A stretch of 64,000 nucleotides of DNA from Paraspadella gotoi. Lineage: Eukaryota > Chaetognatha. Below are positions 12,069 through 32,800 of the stretch, piece after piece (position 1 is the first letter of the stretch; the number at the start of each line of letters is the position of its first letter). The notes beneath the pieces are model-generated. The model did not search any database. It was given only the letters and a program-made list of their open reading frames with translations, and was not told where the DNA came from. The stretch is taken from NCBI GenBank assembly GCA_051294375.1, contig CM119263.1, forward strand, positions 15,664,532-15,728,531, in the 5' to 3' direction. Position numbers and translations under genes: made by a program.

Positions 12069-12122
12069 AACAAACAAACAAACAAACAAACAAACAAACA
12101 AACAAACAAACAAACAAACAAA
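11941..12122. repeat. Compound (GAAA)n(CAAA)n tetranucleotide repeat
   Basis: An array of GAAA units changes at about 12068 into pure CAAA units, so the two halves differ by one base per unit. All open frames across it (poly Phe/Leu/Ser on minus) are repeat artefacts. Confidence 0.9.
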
Positions 12123-13100
12123 AAAGAAAGACACAATACAAGCGTTTTTACTACTTTGGTTACTATATAATTTATTGTTTTTCGCAAGATACAGTTAAAA
12201 ACAATAGTCATTTTAGTAATCGTTTTTGCCTCGGCCGACTTTCCCCACTCTCTCCGCAACATTGGCCGAACTCCGCCGCAACTCTCGCCACCCCCGCCGC
12301 TGCCGCCCGCCGCCGCCGCCCGCCACGATGATTTACAGAGTTAGCGTTGTCGGTTCGGCCCTTTGGGAGTTCACCGGCAAAACCGACATTTGGGTTGACC
12401 CCAGAGGCATCCATCAAATATCTCCTCCATACGTTTCGAAAATAACATCTCTGGTCGGATAGTCGAGTCAACGTAATCGTCGTCGCCGTCGTTGACGTCG
12501 TCGTCGTCGCCGTCGTCGTCGTTTTCTCCATCACCGACATCCCTGTCGTCGTCAGCATCATTACCTCAGTTGTCTTCATCGTCGTCGTCTTGGTCGTCGT
12601 CTACCACGTCGCCGTCATTGATCAGATTCGCGTCAAAAGTTTGAAATTTTATCCTTTTTTTTGGGGTCCGTTTTGATATTTATATTTTCGGTAACTTAGT
12701 TCGGCGCATGATCAAAAAGAATAATAACCTGAAAAGAATTGTAATTTTATTTCTATCTAAAAAAAAAATTAAAAAAGTGGTAGGATTCGAGTTTGTGTTG
12801 TGCACAAATGACTATTATCGAACCTATCTGACGATATTAATATATAAGTTTTTCTTTGAAATCCTGCGTTTCTTGCTGAATTATTTATGGATATTTGCTG
12901 TGTACATAATATTCTAAATTACAAGGTGATGATTTATTCTTTCTAAGCTTCTAGGACGCAACATCCGCGATGCAAACCTCACTGCCTCACTTTAATGATT
13001 TTAGTAATACTTACCTCGGTTGATTTAACTCTTTAAACATAATTCTGCACATTACAAACCCGCGACTTTGTAAGCCTTTACTTTTTTTTCTCTTTTTTTT
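12123..13100. other. GC-rich trinucleotide patch then AT-rich sequence, no gene assigned
   Basis: At 12225-12600 a GC-rich patch with (CGT/GTC)n and (CCG)n runs is open on both strands. The plus frame from ATG 12328 reads MIYRVSVVGSALWEFTG and stops at about 12460. No domain is recognised and both frames are repeat-influenced, so no gene is called. From 12600 on the sequence is AT-rich and shows nothing. Confidence 0.3.
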
Positions 13101-13130
13101 TTCGTGCGGGTAGTGAGTTAGAAAGAATGT

Positions 13131-13178
13131 AAGAGAGAAAGAGAAAGTGAGAGAAAAAGGGAAAGAGAGAGTGAGAGT

Positions 13179-13258
<80 letters not shown>

Positions 13259-13267
13259 TAGAGAGAG
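13131..13267 (+). repeat. (GA)n tract
   Basis: GA-rich array with GAAGAG and GAGT interruptions. Confidence 0.9.
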
Positions 13268-14230
13268 ACTGAGAGCGAAAGTGTTTGTTGAGGTTAAACT
13301 TTTCCCGTGCACTCGAGAAGTTCGTCCTTGGACGGAAAAAGCATTTTTTTCGATCGAAGAAAAGGAGTTAATTTGTTGATTCGCACGTGCATGTTCATCG
13401 GTTCGTATCTTTGCGCGCGATTTGCACGTGTTTTACACGTAACGTTATCAACCGGCATTGCGCCGATGGAGCTCGTTCATGCAATCGAACTGTGTTTAGA
13501 TTGGTATTTTTTAATTGAACCCGTTTGTTTTGCTTATGACGCTGATATTGCTATCGTAATATATGTTACCTGACTGATGATTTTCCAAATTCTGCCGAGT
13601 TAAATTTAGGAAGGTGATTTGCATTTCAGCGAAAACGTTCTGGCCCCAATAATTGTACGTTGCTGAGTGAAAAAAATATAATTGATTTTGAAAAGGTGGT
13701 GTAAAAATTTAGGGAACAAAATAATTGAAAAGGAAAAGGAGGTTTCGTCGACAGAAAACTATTTGTCATGTTGCACGAATGCGTTCACCCATGAAAATCA
13801 GGCTACGAAAGAACTCTGCTTTTATATATATTTTTTTCCTCGCTTAGTGGTTGTCGTTGTAAACATACCTAGCCAAAAAAGTTTACGAAATCGTTTAAAA
13901 TATATCATTATAGAAATTCGTTGACTCGGTTCTACATTTTAATCATTTTTTTTTATTCAAGAAACTTATTTGTAAGCTCGTTATTGATAAGTTTTTTTTT
14001 CGCGATTTTTAAAATAATTTTAAATATTAGAGGACACTGGACACGTAATGAACGTGATAGTAGTAAGACAACAAAATTATTTTAAGGATAAAATTTTAAT
14101 TTTCGTTGTGCTTTTTTAATCTTTGAATTGATGTTTAATGACGTCAGAGAGAGAGAATTTTTTCCCCCTTGTATTGAGATTTTTATCTCTTCGAAAAAGC
14201 GTTAAACCGTTTTCGCTCACCTCCTCGTTT
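13268..14230. other. Non-coding sequence, no gene seen
   Basis: AT-rich. Several frames of up to about 90 codons occur by chance without domain content. Confidence 0.45.
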
Positions 14231-14236
14231 CTCTTT

Positions 14237-14326
<90 letters not shown>

Positions 14327-14330
14327 CGTT
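14231..14330 (+). repeat. (CT)n microsatellite
   Basis: About 90 bases of CT repeats with one TTCT interruption. Confidence 0.9.
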
Positions 14331-15815
14331 TCTATCTAGTCTCTATTACTTTCAAATATATTAATTTTGAAATAAAAGCAAATATGCCACAAAAAAAAAA
14401 CAAAACAAAAAAAACACAGAAATCTTCTGAAAGCATTTTAAAGTTTAGCAACAGTTATAAATAGAAATTACATAACATTAAAAATCGATTTAAAATTTTT
14501 TTTTTTCAATATTTACTATTTTAAACGAAATATATGGACGTAGCAAAAATATCTTTTAGTTTCTCCGCAGCCCCCGAGACTTTTATCTAAAAAAAAAAAA
14601 ACTATTCTGTAACGACTTGGGATATTTGGGCCAAGGGGTCCTTGGGTGCTTGGTGCTTGATAGCCATACGAGCTTGGGGCAGAATGGGTCTCGTGTGATT
14701 GGGCCGATGGGGCTCTGGGGTAGAGGCGAGAATTTACGAGCATTTTCTTTTTACCTCGTGAATCGTCGAGATAAAAGATAAGAGCTAAAAAAAGGGAATG
14801 TTTTGCCTCTTCGTCGTTTAATCATTATATCTTAAAGCAAAAAGAAAGAAAAACATTATATTAGTGGGGGCAGAAATACAAATGAATCGCTCTCCGTGTT
14901 TTGGAAAGAAGTGCTGTAACAGATTTTTGTTTTTAAACAAGCTTGCTGATCTTCTATTTTGAAGTTTTCAATAAATAAAATAATTAGAGATGAAAGGTAA
15001 AAAGTTTAACAAATTTGAAAAATATATTTTTTCTTCTGTGGTAAACTTAAGAAATAAAGTAGTGATCAAGGTTTCTTAAAAAACTACTAGCGATTTAAAA
15101 AAAATTTTTAAAAACAAAACAAAACAAAACAAATAAAAAATAAATTGAAACGATCCTGCATGTATGTAGATGCAATGGATAAAGAGTCCGCACTATAATC
15201 GTCTCATTGTAACCAACTTTATCGTCCCAGAATTCGAATTAACCATTCTAAATAACGAGAACGAGAAAAATAAAAAAAATGGGAAAAAAACCCAAAAATC
15301 CTCGGCTCTTCTGCAATTTTGAGTTGAGATAAATGTTTCGGAATTCGGAAATACTTTTTTTTTCGTCGTTCTGATGTTTCGCGTCGACGCAAAAGTTCGT
15401 TCATCTTTTTTTAATTTTTTATTTTTTTTTTTTTTCAGAAACGATCAAAACATCTCGGATTGTTTATCGCGGGGGCAGTACGAACATGCAGTCTTGAATA
15501 AAGCAGATCATTTTCAGATTTATGCAACTCCAGTCGCGCCACTTGAACAAAACTAGTTCACAGAAACTGCATGGTCTTAACTCTTAAGCTTTAAATATGC
15601 AAATCCTTGATTACATACCTGCCAAGTTGAAGAGAAAATGTACTATTCGGTTTGTTTCAAAAATATTAAACCAATAAATTTCAATACTAATTCGTAATTA
15701 TTCTCTCCTGATTCCCCAGCTGTGGGCCAACTTCGCTCACTTTAACCTTCACTTTTACGTCTTACCTTTTGTGAACAAATTAGCCTTATTTAATAAAAAA
15801 ATTTATTTTTTATGG
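14331..15815. other. Non-coding sequence, no gene seen
   Basis: AT-rich. A short patch of near-repeats (TTGGGC/CTTGGGTGCTTGG) occurs at about 14618-14700, and an ACAAA array at 15113-15132. No gene is supported. Confidence 0.45.
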
Positions 15816-15816
15816 C

Positions 15817-15818
<2 letters not shown>

Positions 15819-15911
<93 letters not shown>
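15819..15911 (+). repeat. (TTA)n microsatellite
   Basis: Near-perfect run of about 30 ATT/TTA trinucleotide units. Confidence 0.95.
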
Positions 15912-15912
<1 letters not shown>

Positions 15913-15939
15913 TTGAAGCACCGAAAAAACTTCCCGGCT

Positions 15940-16235
15940 AAAGAGTTAATAATCCCGCTGAGTTAGCTGCGGGAGCCCGGTCCGTATGGGGGGAGGGGGC
16001 AAGAGAGTTCGGCCCGGGTTCAACGATGTGGTCACTTGATCCGCCCAAGTGAAAGTTAGGTTGTCCGTCAGTCAGTCGTTTGGACTGGCGATGCGTGCGC
16101 GTCGGCCGGGTTTTCGGTCCTCACGTCCGGTTATTGACCGTAATTTCCCCGCCAATTCGTAACGAGGGCTGTTACCAGCACAGGGTCGTCATTTCCAGCG
16201 AATCGCGAACCACGCCCCCTTGTTAAACTCGACCT
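15940..16235. other. GC-rich island, possible SINE-like repeat
   Basis: A GC-rich block follows the (TTA)n array directly. It holds GGGTTCAACGATG (about 16017-16029), a partial B-box, with a weak A-box-like GAGTTAGCTGCGGGAG about 55 bases upstream. Adjacency to a microsatellite and the compositional break suggest a transposed element. The promoter boxes are poor and no second copy was found in the window. Confidence 0.25.
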
Positions 16236-16496
16236 CGCCGTTTCTACAATCTTTTCTTCCCCTAATTTATTCTTACTTTAATTGTATCACTTGGACGAAT
16301 CATCGGAGAGATATTTGTCAATCCGTACGTGAGGCCCAAAGTCTCAACTCAGCGTATGGTCTTGGAATATTTTATTCTTCTTCCTTGTGTGTGATTTATC
16401 GAAGTGAAATTGAGAATTTCGTGCCGTTAGTTAAAACAAGCAAAAATAAGTGGCAAAAGGCGCAGCATTTTAATTGAAATTCCGTATCAAGATATC

Positions 16497-16497
16497 G

Positions 16498-16572
<75 letters not shown>

Positions 16573-16592
16573 CTCTCTCTTCTCTCTCTCAT
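16497..16592 (+). repeat. (CT)n tract
   Basis: CT array with a few TTCT/TCCT interruptions. Confidence 0.9.
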
Positions 16593-17135
16593 CTACCCCC
16601 TCTTCGACCCTCTTCTCAGCGACGACTCGCACTCACTCCCCTTGACCACTCCCTCTCAAGATGACACTTTCACTGCTGTCTAATCCCTGCTTTTTTCGAT
16701 CACCCACCCCCCGCTTAACGACCACCTCACTTCGATCACCCACTAAAAGTATATCACCTCCCTCCGTCTAATCCTTCTCTTCTCGCATCTTTCTATTCCC
16801 ACAACTCTCCCTCCTTCTGTTTTTTCGCATCTTTCTTTTTTTTCTTCTTTCGTCTTTCTATTCCCCCTCTTCCCCCTTCTCACCTCGGTCTCCCCGGTCT
16901 CCTTTCCTTTTATATCTACACCCCCCCTCACCCCTTTTTCGCCCCCCTTTCGACATCGTCGATCCGCGAACCCTTTCCAACTTTTCGCCGACTTCTTCGA
17001 ACTTCTTCTTCCCCCTCTCCTCCTCGCTCCCCCTTCTTCCTCCTCCTCTTCCTCCTCCTCCCCTCTTCCTCGGCGAGCATTAACAAGGGCCGAATATCCA
17101 GAATCCAAATATCCTTCCTCCAAGCACAACGCAGG

Positions 17136-17137
<2 letters not shown>
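16593..17137 (+). repeat. Polypyrimidine-rich stretch
   Basis: More than 500 bases are overwhelmingly C and T on the plus strand, with poor periodicity. It links the CT arrays on either side, so that 16.5-17.4 kb is one long pyrimidine-strand domain. Open frames on minus (Glu/Arg-rich) are compositional artefacts. Confidence 0.7.
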
Positions 17138-17228
<91 letters not shown>

Positions 17229-17277
17229 CGCTGTAAAAAAGTATTTTCCTCTTTTTCTTTTGCGGTAAAATTTCTTT

Positions 17278-17325
<48 letters not shown>

Positions 17326-17386
17326 TCTCTTTTCTCTCTCTCTCTCTTCGTCTCTCCCTCTCTCTCTTCTCTCTCTCTCTCTCTCA
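17138..17386 (+). repeat. Two long (CT)n arrays
   Basis: (CT)n at 17138-17224 and 17282-17386, separated by about 57 bases of T-rich sequence. Confidence 0.95.
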
Positions 17387-17389
17387 CTG

Positions 17390-18250
17390 CTGCCGATCCC
17401 TTCAAAACAAGTTAAGGAGCTGAACTTCAAATTCAAACAAAATTAGAACGATAGAGAGGAAATAAAAGAAAAATAGAGATTAACTTCTCTTTTTCATTTA
17501 AAAAAAAAAATTTCATTTACGTATTCATGTTTCTTTTCGTTTCTTTTCCTCTTTCGTTCACTTTCATTGTCAAACTCACCCACTCGCTCGACCGGTGACT
17601 TTCTACGACTTTTGAAGGCGATTATATTTTTTCAATGACAAAAATATGTCCCACTCATGAAATTATGGAAACAACAACAACCAAAAAAAATAATAATGAT
17701 GACGTTATGAAAAACGCGATAATGCAGACATACTTATTCTATTTTATTTACGCGAAATGATAACCTTGGACTTCGTTGAAAAAGCCTTACATAAAATCTC
17801 CGAGCTTTTTGAATTTTTTCTGCATTTTTAGTATTTTATAATACCCGTTGAAGATTTTTTTTCACATAATATCGTTAATAATAATCGCACGTTTTTTTGG
17901 GGGACAAACGGTATTTATTAATGACATTTTCGACGCCTCATGTTTCATATTCGTCCAACAAAAATTAATCACCTATCAAACTTTAACCAGAAAACTCCTG
18001 TTTTAAAATTTGATTTTTTTTTCCCGCGAACGATCGTATTCCTTGTATGTTTCGAATTCTCGTGCCCCTCATTGTTTGTTGGGTACGCTTTGCGGGGGTG
18101 TTTATTTGGCCATGGTTTTAGCGGGGTGTCGGGGTGCGCCCGTCTATGGAAGGGTGACAGTTTATTAATCATCCATCACGCGGGCGAGAGCGTACGACAG
18201 ATATGACGCGACTTTTTCGATAACTTTTTATTTTTACTTACAGGAGTGGG
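17390..18250. other. Non-coding sequence, no gene seen
   Basis: AT-rich, with one GC-richer patch at about 18060-18210. No gene or RNA is recognised. Confidence 0.45.
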
Positions 18251-18648
18251 GAATTCTACATATTTGTCTACGGAATCCAACTTTGTAACCTAAACGACAT
18301 TTTTTTTACTTTCGTCAGAAGATCGAATTCGCGTCGGTGAAATAGCGGTCGGATTCGAGAGTCGAAGGCAAAGCAAGCATATCGAAAGAGACCAAGCGAT
18401 CAAGCGTAGCAAGCATCACGATTCCGAAAGACGCGATCTGCGACGGAATCTCGTCGAGACAAAATCGCACAAGATCGTCTGAAAAGGAAACAGCAAAAAT
18501 CGTGAAGAAAAAGTTAAAGAAGTGAATAAAGACTCGAGGGGAAAAAAACGGCGAGAAAAAAGTTAAAAACTCAGTTTCAAAAGAAAAAAAAAGGAAAAAA
18601 AATCGGTGGCCGGATTTTCTCGATCGAATCTCGAAAAATTGCGAATAG

Positions 18649-18683
<35 letters not shown>

Positions 18684-19385
18684 TCTCAAAATATTTGTTT
18701 TATTTCGTTGGACTCTTTATGCCGAAATTTTAGAGATAAGGGAAAAAGAATTGAAAATATTTCGACGGAAGTACAAAGAAAAAACTTTCGACTCGAATTT
18801 TTCTCGAGAACAAACAATATAGATTTACGGATATATACGTATATCAAACATATTACTTTGGGAGGGATCCGAAGCGAGATTTAAAAATTACGCACTATCG
18901 GCGAATTAAAAAAACACAAATAAAACTAAAAAGTTGAAACAAGACACTCACGCGAACCCAGTGCTCAAGGGAAAACAAAGGATCTTCACCTGAAAACAGA
19001 GAGAGAGAGATAAAAAAAAACTTTTTCCCTCATTATAAAAAAATGTGAAAAATGTTTTTGCCCTCCCTTCCCTCACATTCTATCTTCTCGAAATCGCAAA
19101 AAGAAAAAGAGTAAGGAGCGAAAAGAAAAGTGAAAATTTTCAAACAACAAAGTTTTTAGTGAATATTTTTTTAATGAGAGAGAAAAAAAAATTGTTGGAT
19201 GATCATCCTTGCCGAAGAACTTTGAGTGCCAAAAAACAAAACGAGCGAGAGAGGGAGAAATCGGAAGGGAGAGAAGAGAGAGAGCGAGAGAGAGAGAGAG
19301 ATTAAGAAAGAATAAAGCTTTAAAATTAAACGAAAAAACAACGAAATCAAAACAAAACCAAAAAGAAAAAAAAAAAAAAACCCGA
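18250..19385 (+). promoter_or_regulatory. Probable 5' leader/promoter region of the CRIM1 gene
   Basis: From about 18300 the plus strand becomes purine-rich with many short A-runs and no long open frame, continuing to the CRIM1 start at 19386. A GA tract lies at 19238-19301. This purine-rich character on the sense strand fits a transcribed 5' UTR. No TATA box or initiator is clear. Confidence 0.3.
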
Positions 19386-26386
<7,001 letters not shown>

Positions 26387-26810
26387 AACTTTTTTTCATT
26401 TTAATTATTAATATTATTATTACTGTTTTTCATATATGTTTCAAGGCTCCGCCTTCAATGGTTTCCTTTTCACCGCGTTTTTTTTTATGCGTGTCTATTG
26501 TCTAATGCTTTCCACATTAACTCATTCCATACAATATTATGCATAGAACCCGAAGGCGACCCCAAGCTGTTTTTTTTTCACGAATTTATTTTTTGATGAA
26601 CACTCACGAAAAAAATTGTTATGACGTACTTAACTCGGAGAGCTAAGGAGACAGCGGGCTATATTTGTCAAATTGTGCGTTTTTATTCTAAAAAGAATTT
26701 ATGAACAGGTCCTATTTAATTTTTCAACATAGTGGAAACTGTCCACCGCGTTTATGAATAGTTTTTTATCGTTTTTTTAACATAGTTGTTTACATGACAT
26801 CTGACATCAG
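26387..26810. other. CRIM1 3' flank
   Basis: AT-rich sequence downstream of the CRIM1 stop. No canonical AATAAA was seen near it, so the 3' UTR end is not defined. Confidence 0.4.
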
Positions 26811-26828
26811 AGGAGAGAGAGAGGGAGT

Positions 26829-26909
<81 letters not shown>

Positions 26910-27059
26910 AGAGAAGGCCAAAACAATTTATCGTTGGCGAGAAATACATTGATAATTATAACTATGATTTGCGCCCAAAACCATCATTTTCGCTCTCCCC
27001 CCTATTATTAGACGCCGTGAGAGAGAGGAGAGAGAGAGAGAGGGGAGAAGGAGAGAGAA

Positions 27060-27112
<53 letters not shown>
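26811..27112 (+). repeat. Two (GA)n arrays
   Basis: GA-rich arrays at about 26811-26915 and 27018-27112, with about 100 bases of unique sequence between them. Confidence 0.9.
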
Positions 27113-27114
<2 letters not shown>

Positions 27115-29811
27115 TTCCAAAACTGCCAGAATTTTTTTTTCTTTTTTCGTTCTAAATACGGATTATTACTCGTAGAGAAGGCGAAAAATAACAATTAAAC
27201 CAATTAAAGCCATCTGTGATTTTTCTGGCAGCGTTGGAAAGTGAGTGAGGAATGTGAGAGAATGAGAATTAAACGCGGGCAGGATTTTTTTACATTCTGC
27301 CCAAACTAAAAAACAAAACCACATTTGTATCTATTCTCGTGTTTTTTAAATATGTTTGGTTGTTATCATAACTATTTTACGCATGATTGCTCCTTTGTGA
27401 CACATGCCATCCAATCACAATAAAATTTGAAATATACGAATTGAAACGCCGCTTTTTTTCCCGCTCGTTAAGATTGTATACTTTGGCGTAATGGGATAAT
27501 AATTACAGAGGAAAGGCGTGAAACAAAACGGGGTGACAATTTGAGTGGAATTTTGAGTTTTGATATCCGCAGAAATGCTTTATTTATTCAAAACGACCTA
27601 GTCCCAGATCGCAAGACCCCGATTATTGAGACTATGTTCTAAAGACTATTTCATAAATAAGAATAGCTTCCGAAAAAAAGGATGAAAATATTTAGTAACA
27701 AAAAAGGATTTTAAATTTAATGAGAACATTAAAATTTTAAAGAATAATTAATAATTAATGCATTAACAATTGCCCCGAAAAATATACTTTTGTCAGCATT
27801 TACAGGTTTTTTCTCATTTCCAAACTCGTAAAAAGCAGGAAATTTAGAAAAAAAATTCTACATTTTTTTGTTGTTTCTCGAATATCGAGACAAAGAATCT
27901 CTCTTTTTCTTTTTCTCCCAACTTAACATCCCCCCCTCCGTTTTCGATTTCACTTGGGGTCCGATAATTGTCGAATAGGAGTCAGTAAATTAAAAAAAAG
28001 TATTTTTTTCCTCCTTCAAAAGAAAAACGAAAATAGGTGGATGCGAACGGGGGCGAAATCGCGAAAAGGGAAATTGCCTCCTTCAGAAGTGAAATTGTTT
28101 TTACGTTTTTAAAGTTTGTAATAAGAGCACGAACAATTAAAACCAAGAAACACCAGGGTGGAATTTCCCGAACTTTGTTCCAACTTAAATCAAAAGAAAC
28201 TAGGTCGGACTGAGTCTTGAAAGGACGCAAAAATTATAATGCGACGAAGAAATAATTAGAAACTATTTTATAAAAGGATAGATTTAAAAAAATTAATATC
28301 CATCACTGATGGATAAAAAGACCTGACCGAATGACTTTTTAAAAACTATTAAAGTTTCACGGACGATAGTAGTTTTTTTGAGAGGTTAGACGAAAAATAG
28401 GGAAGGAAAAGTGGAAAACGAGGGTCTGTTATCTTCAAGTGGTAAACATTGGCGATCGCGAAAATTCCTGAAGAACGAGTCATTCTCGATCCAGTCCGCT
28501 TCTCTTTATCACTTCATCAATAACCTTAAAACCTCAGAGGCTGCAAACTTTGTCAATTGTTTCTTTACCGAGATTTTTTTTTTAAATTATCGTGTTAATT
28601 TCCAGTATTAATGGTTTAACATGTATGTATTAAGATTCTGGGATTTTGTTAACATTTCTTCATTAAAAAAAAAACTAATCAGAAGCGAATCAATTCTCAT
28701 TACAACTCAACACAAATCAGATGCAGAAATGATCATTTTTTTCCTTCCCTTATGAAACGGTTTTGATGTTCTCGAAATAAAATAAAAAATAGTTTGAAAT
28801 TCTTCACATAGCTAAACGATTACGTGCGAAGCAAAAAAAACCTCTTAAATTCTACTTCAATTAAAGCAAGGACTGGAAAAAAAAATGAAGACAACCCCCT
28901 CGGCAGATTACCGAGTTTCTTTTAATTCTGTAGATATTCTTTAGGCAAACGCAGATACATAAAAAACGAAATAGCCCTTATAAGGCAAAATATTAATTAG
29001 AAAGGAAAAAAAAATCAATATTTTTATTTCTGTGTTCTGTCCAGTTTTCCTCTTACCTCACCCTCATTCCTCCTTCCCTCCCTCCCTCTCTCAGTTTCTC
29101 TCTTCTTTTACTTCTTGTAGTTTTAAGTTTTTGATTATTTTCCATTTTTGTTTTGTTGCTATCTCTATACTGGTGATGGCATAAAAAAATATGCTGAAAT
29201 ATCTTACAAAATGGTTTTTGATTTAACAACTGATTTAATGAATTACTTTCTAATTTTAAAAATATAATTTGTACCTGTTTAAACTGAATTTACTAAATTC
29301 AACTTACTAAATTCTCATTAATTTTAATGTGCTTTGTTTTAGTCTTTTTTATATATTGTATTTTGAATATTTTTTCTAGCTGCAAGTACTTTACCTAGTT
29401 CTTATCGTTCGTTGTATATTGCGTTTAGTAAATCGTTAATAGTTTCCTTTAAGAAGTGCTAAAAAATTTCATTCAAACTCTATTGCATGCTTGGACTACT
29501 TAATTACTTGCCCTGCATTGAAAAATATATTTTCTATTTGAATCGAAATACCATCAAAAATATACAAAATAAATAAATTGCACGTTTACAACCGACTAAG
29601 AATTGGCTACCTGTGCTTTAATTAGATTTCCCTTCAACTCTATCTTTTTAGTTTGGAAAGCGGCTTATGAAAGTACCTATTTTTTTGGCTCTATAAAGAA
29701 ACAAAACTCATAAAGATATTAACTTGTAAAAAAATAATAAGATATACTTAATATAATCATCGCGTTAAAGAATCAGAAAGAAAAGCATAAAATTAAACAA
29801 TGGCTAAAAGA
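27113..29811. other. Intergenic sequence between CRIM1 and the zinc-finger gene, no gene seen
   Basis: AT-rich with no long dinucleotide arrays. A pyrimidine-rich patch lies at about 29040-29110. The open frames are short, lack domain content and have low coding bias. Confidence 0.5.
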
Positions 29812-32800
29812 CTACAAGAAACGAAAATGAGACCCAAGTTGATGTCGCAATTGATGCAAGATCATTTCATCTTCTTTTAGACAAATGCCACAAAATTGAC
29901 AAAAAGATTCAGAACATCCACTTGGGATTTGTAATGCTGAAGGGTTGTTTTCGAATTCAACCACATTGTCTTCATCGATAAAAACAAGTTCCAAATCTTT
30001 AGAATTTACAGGCCAAGATTTATCTGAATGAATATCAAAGGATTCAACTTTATTTCCCAAATATTGATGAAATTCTGCAAGACGAAGATGGACCCCCAAA
30101 TGACCATCAATACTATTGTCTGATGAAAATGTACAGAGAGGACATTGGTATTGTTTTTCTTGTCTTGCAGTACCAGAGGTCACTCCATGATTTTTTTCAT
30201 GGCTTGTTTTTTCACTATTACTATAGCACAAAAATGGACAAAATCGACAAAGCATCGCTTTGGACAGCGATTTTGATGGTAAATAATCTCCACTTTTTTT
30301 AAGAAGATCTTCCACAATCCTTTTAGCTTCAGTAATTTCTTGGTGCTGTTCTTGAGATGGAAAATTGAAAGTACTTGGAATATTATGTAAAACTAAACCA
30401 TTACTATCTTGTATATTGAATGACTTCTCATTCCAAGAGAGTACCTTCTGTTTTTGTAATGCGGCTTGTTCCTCATTAGATTTTGATATTAATGGGCGCA
30501 TATCTTGAAGCAATAATATTGAAGCTTCAGATCCTGACATCTCAGAGGAATCCGGGGTTAACGGTAGAAAAGTTGTATCTGGTTTAATATCCTGATTGCT
30601 GATATCATAATCCGATAAATTATGGTGACTTTTTAAATGATCTATTAAGTTATGTGGCTTACGAACGTAGTATGAACAAAATGTGCAGTGATAGCCAGGA
30701 GTATTTATGGATGATTTATTGTGGTTTTTTACATGTTTAAAGAAATTGGTTTTATAGTCAGTCGAAAATAAACACTCTTTACAGTTATAACGTTTATTTT
30801 TAGGAAGACTAATGTTTCCAATCGAAGCTGAAGGAAAATTATTAGCTAATGGAAGTGAATCATAAATTCCCGATAATTTATCATTCCCAGTCGTATTTGA
30901 TTCTGAATTAAACTCATATTCTGAGGATTTTCTCAAAATCTTTTTTGATTTATGGGAAGTTTCTTGGTGGGAAATAACAAACGAATTTTGTTTAGAACTA
31001 TAATCACAATAACAGCATAGGTATTTAAGATTAGATCCATGCCTTTTTAAATGTTGAATAAGATTATATTTTCTTGGCGCCGAAAAGTCGCATTTATTGC
31101 AAAGAAATTTCCCTCCTTTTTTCAAAATTTCAGGATGCTTGTGATGATGTTTCAGATGAAAATTTAAAGTATTTAACATTTTGCAAGAGTAATCACAAAT
31201 GTTGCAATCAAGTACGTTTTTTCGTATATGACAAAGATTATGCTTTCTTTGAGCTTGCAAATTTTTTGTTATATAGTCACATTTAACACAAGAAAATACA
31301 CTTTTCTTCCGCTTATAGAGGGATTGAAAATTGACTTTAGGAGGTGAGGCAATCAAAATTCCTCCAGTCAAATCATTTTTAATTGGATTTTTTATTTTTA
31401 CTTGGCTAAGTTTGTTTTCTAAAATTTTAGGGCCTTCCATATTTTTAAACAAGCTTTGATCATGGTGGCATCGCTGATGTGCATCAATGGTTTTCTTTTT
31501 AGGTGCAGAATAACTGCACAAACAACATTTATATGCAGATATAAGAGTATGTCGACTTTGATGATTTTTAATATAGGCTTTAAAAGGAGATGAAAATCTA
31601 CATTCACTACACAGCCATTTAAAGCCTTTCTGAACTCTTAGTTTTGGAGGATATTTAATCTGCTGTTTTTTTCTTTTAGAATCGTTGATTTTATAATCAT
31701 GATAATTAGTCATGTGCCTTAGTATGAGATAATTAATATTTGAAGAATATGAACAAAATTTGCACTGATGCTTAAATTCTCCTGGCTTATTACGATGCAT
31801 AGCTATATGATTATTGTAACGTAAACTTTTCTGTGTAGAGAAATTACAGTATTGACATTTGTATTTATAAACTTTAATTTTTGCCAAACCCTCCTTTTTT
31901 TCATTTTTTATACTTTTATTCTTCATTTGATCATATTTTGTTTTAGCTTTACTTAACTCCAAATTTCCATTTTTGTCATCATGAAATTTATCAAACATTA
32001 TCGTTGAATCCTCTGCAGAAAAAGAGCGAATTGGGCAATTGTTGTTTGCTTTTGCAACAAAATGATTTTTCATATGCTGGTCAAAGTTAATGTTTTCATT
32101 GCATGAAAAGTCGCAGTATAAGCACACAAATTCTTGCTTAACTTTTAGAGGGACATCCATATTTTGATTTAATTTTTCACCGTTGTGGAACAAATTTCTT
32201 TCTAGCTTAGTTTTATCAGAAAATCCTTCTTTAGGCTCCTGTTGTTTACCCATATCTCTGATGCTATAAAAATATCTGTTTCCAGGGTGATGATGATGAA
32301 TACAGTGCAATTCAATTAAATTTTTTGTATCACAAGAAAAAGAACAAATTCGACATTTGAATTCTGAGCCCAAAGGATTTTTTCCATGGTGAATCTTGTG
32401 CCGTCTTAACTCTTGTTCAATAACACTACTAAATTCACATTCAATACATTTATGTAATTTTATGGGACTTTTTGACTCAGATTTACAGAGATCGGTAGTT
32501 TGGGATCTTTGTAATTCTTGCTGTCGTTTGTCTAAAATACAAAGTTGTTCATGCAATTTCATTTGCTTTTGAGACTGTTTTAAATTTTTTTTTATTGAAT
32601 TTTTTTTAATAATGACTGTATTTTTTTCATTTTTAGTGTGATGGTTTTCCTCATGCTCTAAAGTCATAAAATATTTTTCTGCGCTATAATTGCATATGCT
32701 GCATTTATATGAGGATGTTTGACTATGGAATCGATCATGGACGTCTAACTCAGAAGGTGATTTAGCTTTGAATTTACATATTTGGCATGATAACGTTATG

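Noticed and set aside
11941-12122. CRISPR-like regular repeats
   Set aside because: Contiguous tetranucleotide units without unique spacers, in a eukaryotic genome.
11929-12262. Long Phe/Leu/Ser-rich open frames on the minus strand
   Set aside because: They translate the (GAAA)n(CAAA)n array; no unique coding sequence is present.
12208-12579. Overlapping open frames on both strands
   Set aside because: Trinucleotide repeats inflate both frames and neither has recognisable homology.
16743-17436. Arg/Glu-rich frame of about 220 codons on minus
   Set aside because: It is the complement of CT arrays and polypyrimidine DNA; the periodic ER repeat is a compositional artefact.
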